From positions 1 to 7,747 of the forward strand of contig CALJKZ010000469.1 in assembly GCA_937983085.1 (NCBI GenBank): a stretch of DNA of 7,747 bases, in the 5' to 3' direction. Both the position numbers and the translations under genes were made by a program. The notes under the pieces are model-generated. The model was not told where the DNA came from. It saw only the letters and a list, made by a program, of their open reading frames with translations, and did not search any database. How positions within the stretch are numbered: position 1 is the first letter of the stretch; the number at the start of each line of letters is the position of its first letter. The stretch comes from an uncultured Gemmatimonadales bacterium. Its GTDB lineage: Bacteria; Gemmatimonadota; Gemmatimonadetes; Longimicrobiales; Gaopeijiaceae. Shown here piece after piece: positions 5,668-7,747 of this stretch.

Positions 5668-5735
5668 TCACCGCGGAGACGCCGAGGAGCGCGGAGGCCG
5701 CAGAGAGCCGGTGAGAGGGGGGTGCGGGGGGCAGG
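5668..5735 (+). repeat. Dispersed 9-base-period repeat, copy A, with G-rich tail
   Basis: Starts TCACCGCGGAG and runs as degenerate 9-base units (ccgcggaga, cgccgagga, gcgcggagg, ccgcagaga), then a G-rich tail with two runs of six G and ending GCAG. A close inverted partner is at 6146-6212. It sits between the metallopeptidase promoter and the broken DUF4160 gene and seems to have replaced the rest of that gene. Similar CGCGGAG-type intergenic repeats are common in several environmental phyla. Confidence 0.75.
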
Positions 5736-5747
5736 AGACGGGACCGT

Positions 5748-5837
5748 ACTGAGTGTTGCTCAGCGTGGAAATGGGGAGGGTTGTGGTCGTCCCAGTACAT
5801 GCATCACGATGCCATAGAAGCGGCTGATCTCAGGCAT
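5748..5837 (-). pseudogene. Broken DUF4160 gene (frameshift and truncation)
   Basis: The minus strand from ATG 5837 encodes MPEISRFYGIV, the standard N-terminus of DUF4160 proteins. The next family block, MYWDDHNPPHFHAE, is present but in another frame, starting at 5800. Between them the reading is GTG-ATG-C-ATG, so about two bases are missing (or one is extra) near 5801-5804. In the original frame translation stops at 5760-5762 after 25 codons. Homology ends a few codons after HFHAE, near 5750, where the G-rich tail of repeat A begins; normal members run to about 80-90 residues. The ATG overlaps the DUF2442 stop by eight bases, so the old pair layout is still visible. The gene is clearly disabled unless the frameshift is an assembly error, and even then it is truncated. 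Confidence 0.8.
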
Positions 5838-6114
5838 CTACGCCGCTGCGTCGAAGACCGGGGAACAACTGCTCCGCGGTCTTGCCCGTGAGCTTCAGGT
5901 AGATCGCGTCAGGGCACAGTTCCAAGCCGCCGTCCCACTCTATGCCGCCACCTTGCGCGAGCCGGACCGACTCGAACACGCCGCCGGTACTCCAGGCGCG
6001 GAACACTCCTTTGCCGACGAGATGGGACAGGTCGACCTCTCCTTCCGCACCGTCGTCGTACCGGATCCACAGCCGGTGCCCTTTCAACGGGCGCACTTGC
6101 ACGGGTTTGGGCAT
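5830..6114 (-). CDS. DUF2442 family protein
   Basis: A 94-residue protein with the DUF2442 pattern: LWIRYDDGAEGEVDLSHLVG (about 15-34), KGVF, then IEWDGGLELCPDAIYLKLTG (about 58-77). Length and motifs are normal, so the gene looks intact. The family is cytoplasmic, of unknown biochemical role, and is very often encoded beside DUF4160, as here; the pair has been proposed to behave like a toxin-antitoxin module, but I treat that as unproven. The partner downstream is broken, so this copy is an orphan. ATG 6114 was chosen; there is no strong Shine-Dalgarno, and TAGAAT lies nine bases upstream. The gene and its broken partner lie between two inverted repeats. Confidence 0.88.
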   Translation of the reverse strand: MPKPVQVRPLKGHRLWIRYDDGAEGEVDLSHLVGKGVFRAWSTGGVFESVRLAQGGGIEWDGGLELCPDAIYLKLTGKTAEQLFPGLRRSGVDA

Positions 6115-6123
6115 CGCGTCTGC

Positions 6124-6144
6124 ATTCTACCGCGTAGCGCGTAG
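6124..6144 (-). promoter_or_regulatory. Possible promoter and 7-base tandem repeat before the DUF2442 gene
   Basis: On the minus strand TAGAAT (6124-6129) matches five of six bases of TATAAT and would start transcription about three bases before ATG 6114. Just upstream is a perfect tandem repeat of CTACGCG (6131-6144), a possible binding site for a regulator. No -35 is apparent. Confidence 0.35.
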
Positions 6145-6145
6145 C

Positions 6146-6212
6146 CCGCTGCCCCCGGCCCCCCCTTCATCCGTCTCCGCGAACTCCGCGCTCCTCCGCG
6201 ACTCCGCGGTGA
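6146..6212 (-). repeat. Dispersed 9-base-period repeat, copy B, inverted relative to copy A
   Basis: Read on the minus strand it starts TCACCGCGGAG like copy A, continues in 9-base units (ccgcggagt, cgcggagga, gcgcggagt, tcgcggaga), and ends in runs of seven and five G followed by CAG. The head lies eight bases beyond the SRPBCC stop. The G-rich tail points toward the DUF2442 gene, so copies A and B face each other tail to tail across the DUF2442/DUF4160 pair. The G runs could form a quadruplex. Confidence 0.75.
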
Positions 6213-6219
6213 AGCCGGA

Positions 6220-6669
6220 CTACGCCTTCTCGACGAAGGCCTTGAACGACGCCAGCAGCGCGTCCCAGCCCTTCTTCGAGCCGTCCAGCATCTTCTCGAT
6301 CTCCCGGCCCAGGATGGCCTCCTGCACGCGCAGCACCGTGCCCTTGCCGTCCGGCTTCAGGGTGATCGTGCACTGCAGGTACGCGGGGCCCTCGAACTCG
6401 GGGTAGATCTCGCCGGACAGGCGCAGCATCGCGCCGCGGCGCACGCCGGTGACCCGGTACCAGACCTGGCCCTCGCCGTCCCCCCAATCCTCGTACGCGC
6501 GCCCGCCGATGCGGGGCTCGATCACGAAGCCGCGCGGCTCCGGGTGCGTGTAGAACCCCTTGGGCCACCACCCCGAGGGGCGCTCGACGAGGGCGGTCCA
6601 CACGGCCTCGGGGCTCGCGGCCACGCGCACCTCGCACACAAGGTCTTTCGTTGCGACGACGTCACTCAT
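6220..6669 (-). CDS. AHSA1-type SRPBCC domain protein
   Basis: A 149-residue protein with one START/Bet v1-like (SRPBCC) domain of the AHSA1 group. Typical signs are VAASPEAVWTALVE near the N-terminus (16-29), the RIGGRAYEDWGDGEGQVW strand region (53-70), the central beta strands with LKPDGKGTVL (104-113), and the long C-terminal helix starting at about 130 (KKGWDALLASFKAF). Such proteins bind hydrophobic ligands in a cavity; the ligand here is unknown. ATG 6669 is preceded by GGGAGGA at good spacing and overlaps the upstream repressor gene by eight bases (ATGAGTGA), so the two are co-transcribed and translationally coupled. ArsR-AHSA1 pairs are a common and well-known arrangement, in which the repressor controls both genes. 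Confidence 0.9.
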   Translation of the reverse strand: MSDVVATKDLVCEVRVAASPEAVWTALVERPSGWWPKGFYTHPEPRGFVIEPRIGGRAYEDWGDGEGQVWYRVTGVRRGAMLRLSGEIYPEFEGPAYLQCTITLKPDGKGTVLRVQEAILGREIEKMLDGSKKGWDALLASFKAFVEKA

Positions 6670-7018
6670 CCGTGTCCTCCCGTTCGGCGGTCTCCTTCAG
6701 GTCCAGCAGCGCGTCGGCCCAGCGCGCCTCGTACGGCCGGATCCACCGGCGGTACACCCGCTGCAGCGGCGCCGCGTTCAGGTGGTTCATCCGGCGCCGG
6801 CCGCGCCGCGCCGTCACGACCAGCCCCGCCGCCTCGAGCACCTTCAGGTGCTTCATGACGGCGAAGCGCGTGACGCCGGGGAACCGCGCGGCGATCTGCC
6901 CCGTGGCGCGCGGGCGCCGGAGCAGAAGGTCGAGGATGCGCCGCCGGGTCGGGTCCGCCAGGGCCTTGAAGACCCGGTCGGACTCGGCGTGGGCGTCCTC
7001 GGTTGCGGCCCGATTCAT
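6662..7018 (-). CDS. ArsR-family winged-helix repressor
   Basis: A 118-residue DNA-binding protein. The winged helix-turn-helix covers about 14-82: VFKALADPTRRRILDLL (16-32), a recognition helix around VTRFAVMKHLKVLEAAGLV (49-67), and a wing with the TARRGRRR stretch (69-76). The C-terminal WIRPYEARWADALLDL segment (92-107) is typical of the subgroup paired with AHSA1 proteins. There are no cysteines and no obvious metal-binding cluster, so it is unlikely to sense metals. ATG 7018 lies inside a perfect palindrome (7017-7036) that is probably its own operator, implying autorepression. The product likely controls this gene, the coupled SRPBCC gene, and perhaps the divergent gene at 7148. Confidence 0.92.
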   Translation of the reverse strand: MNRAATEDAHAESDRVFKALADPTRRRILDLLLRRPRATGQIAARFPGVTRFAVMKHLKVLEAAGLVVTARRGRRRMNHLNAAPLQRVYRRWIRPYEARWADALLDLKETAEREDTDE

Positions 7019-7036
7019 GTGACCTAATGGTCACAT
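7017..7036. promoter_or_regulatory. Palindromic operator overlapping the ArsR start codon
   Basis: A perfect inverted repeat with 8-base arms ATGTGACC and GGTCACAT around TAAT. One arm includes part of the ArsR start codon. Its place and perfect symmetry fit a dimeric ArsR-type binding site. Confidence 0.7.
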
Positions 7037-7055
7037 ATGATCCGGTCGGGGTCAA
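7027..7055 (-). promoter_or_regulatory. Possible promoter of the ArsR-SRPBCC operon
   Basis: On the minus strand TTGACC (7050-7055) matches five of six bases of the -35 consensus. A 17-base spacer leads to GACCAT (7027-7032), a weak -10 lying inside the palindrome. Transcription would begin about two bases before ATG 7018. Bound repressor would cover the -10 element and the start site. Confidence 0.4.
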
Positions 7056-7147
7056 GGGGGGGGCCGGGGGCCTCAATTCGGGGCCTCGAAAGCGCCGAAA
7101 CGGAAGACGGTAGAGACGCGAGACGGGCCCCTGGAGAGGAGAGGTCG
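7056..7147. other. Divergent intergenic region with G-rich tract and strong ribosome-binding site
   Basis: Begins with runs of eight and five G (7056-7070) much like the tail of repeat B. GGGGCCTC occurs twice (around 7067 and 7080). GAGGAG (7136-7141), within GGAGAGGAGAGG, is a strong Shine-Dalgarno six bases before ATG 7148. I see no convincing promoter for the + strand gene. Confidence 0.5.
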
Positions 7148-7747
7148 ATGGCCATTCCCCTGAGCCGGGCCGCGGACGAGCTGATCCGGCAACTGCGCCG
7201 GGTCCTCACCGTCGGCGGACAAGGCAACCTGCTGACCATGCAGGTCGGGGAGCTCTATGTGCGCTTCGTCGCCGAGCGCGGCAACCCGCGGCTCACCTGC
7301 GAGCTCGTGGCGGACGGACGCGTCGGCGACGCCGAGGGGCTCCGGTTGAAGCGCATGGGTTTCACGCTGTCCGCCGACTGGCGCCGCTACGTCAAGGCCG
7401 AGGTGGTCGACGACGAGGGCGGGCTCTCCAACCTCGCCCAGCAGACCGTGCGCATCCTGCTCTCCATCTACAACGCCGACCCCCGGCAGATCGTCGCGTT
7501 CCGCTGCGAGCTGCAGGAGGAGACGGCGCCCATGAACCCCGCCGCGCGGCAGGCGCTGGAGGAACTCGACAAGTTCAACTCCGAGCGCAACTGGGAGACG
7601 CTCTACGCGGCCCTGCGGGAAGGCACCGTCGTGGTGCCGCTGGAGAGCAGCGCCCCGAACGCTGCCGCGGTCCTGCTCAAGGACCCCGACGGCCAGCCCG
7701 CCCTGCCGGCGTTCACGGACTACGGCGCCCTCCTCGCGCTCTGGCCC
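7148..7747 (+). CDS. TY-Chap/SseB-like protein (3' end outside window)
   Basis: An open frame from ATG 7148 to the window edge: 200 codons and no stop. Residues about 5-112 resemble the TY-Chap fold (related to YbjN and to type III secretion chaperones): an amphipathic N-terminal helix, strands such as GELYVRFVAERG (34-45), then YVKAEVVDD and a helix with LAQQTVRILLSIYNADP (96-112). Residues about 148-200 (NWETLYAALREGTVVVPL ... LPAFTDYGALLALW) match the start of the SseB N-terminal domain. Such TY-Chap plus SseB proteins are usually stand-alone cytoplasmic proteins of unknown role; no secretion-system gene is seen here. It is transcribed away from the ArsR operon and has a strong ribosome-binding site. 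The domain names are from pattern memory; the CDS itself is secure. Confidence 0.75.
   Translation, partial: MAIPLSRAADELIRQLRRVLTVGGQGNLLTMQVGELYVRFVAERGNPRLTCELVADGRVGDAEGLRLKRMGFTLSADWRRYVKAEVVDDEGGLSNLAQQTVRILLSIYNADPRQIVAFRCELQEETAPMNPAARQALEELDKFNSERNWETLYAALREGTVVVPLESSAPNAAAVLLKDPDGQPALPAFTDYGALLALWP

Noticed and set aside
4140..5714. A 524-codon open frame on the + strand opposite the metallopeptidase gene
   Set aside because: Its translation is Arg/Ala/His/Leu-rich with no motif, and the opposite strand carries an unmistakable conserved family. High GC makes long antisense frames common.
5668..6212. CRISPR array
   Set aside because: The repeats are degenerate 9-base units with no spacers, and the two blocks are inverted; no cas gene is present.

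Overview
The window is a GC-rich bacterial chromosome segment. It contains ten genes (nine complete, one running off the right edge), one broken gene and one truncated gene fragment. Very high GC in the right-hand two thirds, tight gene overlaps, carboxypeptidase-regulatory-like and TY-Chap/SseB-like proteins, and dispersed 'CGCGGAG' repeats suggest an environmental bacterium from a group such as Planctomycetota, Myxococcota or Acidobacteriota. Nothing here fixes the phylum.

Left region (74-2707, + strand) is a three-gene cassette: an exported cysteine-rich protein (293-790), a membrane-anchored protein with a carboxypeptidase-regulatory-like domain (808-2292), and a MauE/DoxX-type redox membrane protein with a CGCFG motif (2273-2707). 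Its GC is clearly lower than that of the neighbours. It lies between two copies of one stretch of a lipoprotein gene: bases 1-73 repeat 2929-3001 with one synonymous difference. This points to tandem duplication or recombinational insertion. The likely theme is envelope redox chemistry: the cysteine-rich protein has 12 mature cysteines and the MauE-like protein could handle its disulfides.

Centre (2711-5630, - strand) holds a lipoprotein gene and a tightly coupled trio: a DUF1704/'QEGLA-motif' putative zinc metallopeptidase related to MATCAP tyrosine carboxypeptidases, a nucleotidyltransferase-fold protein, and a small helical partner. Both the trio and the lipoprotein gene carry a TANNNT hexamer exactly six bases before the ATG, as expected for leaderless mRNAs.

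Right region: an intact DUF2442 gene (5830-6114) overlaps the start of a frameshifted, truncated DUF4160 partner. The pair is bracketed by two inverted copies of a degenerate 9-base-period repeat. Next comes a divergent locus: an ArsR-family repressor and an AHSA1/SRPBCC protein on the - strand behind a perfect palindromic operator, and a + strand TY-Chap/SseB-like protein cut by the window edge.

The strongest candidates for something new are the cassette with its flanking duplication, the metallopeptidase-nucleotidyltransferase trio, and the repeat-bracketed broken DUF2442/DUF4160 pair.
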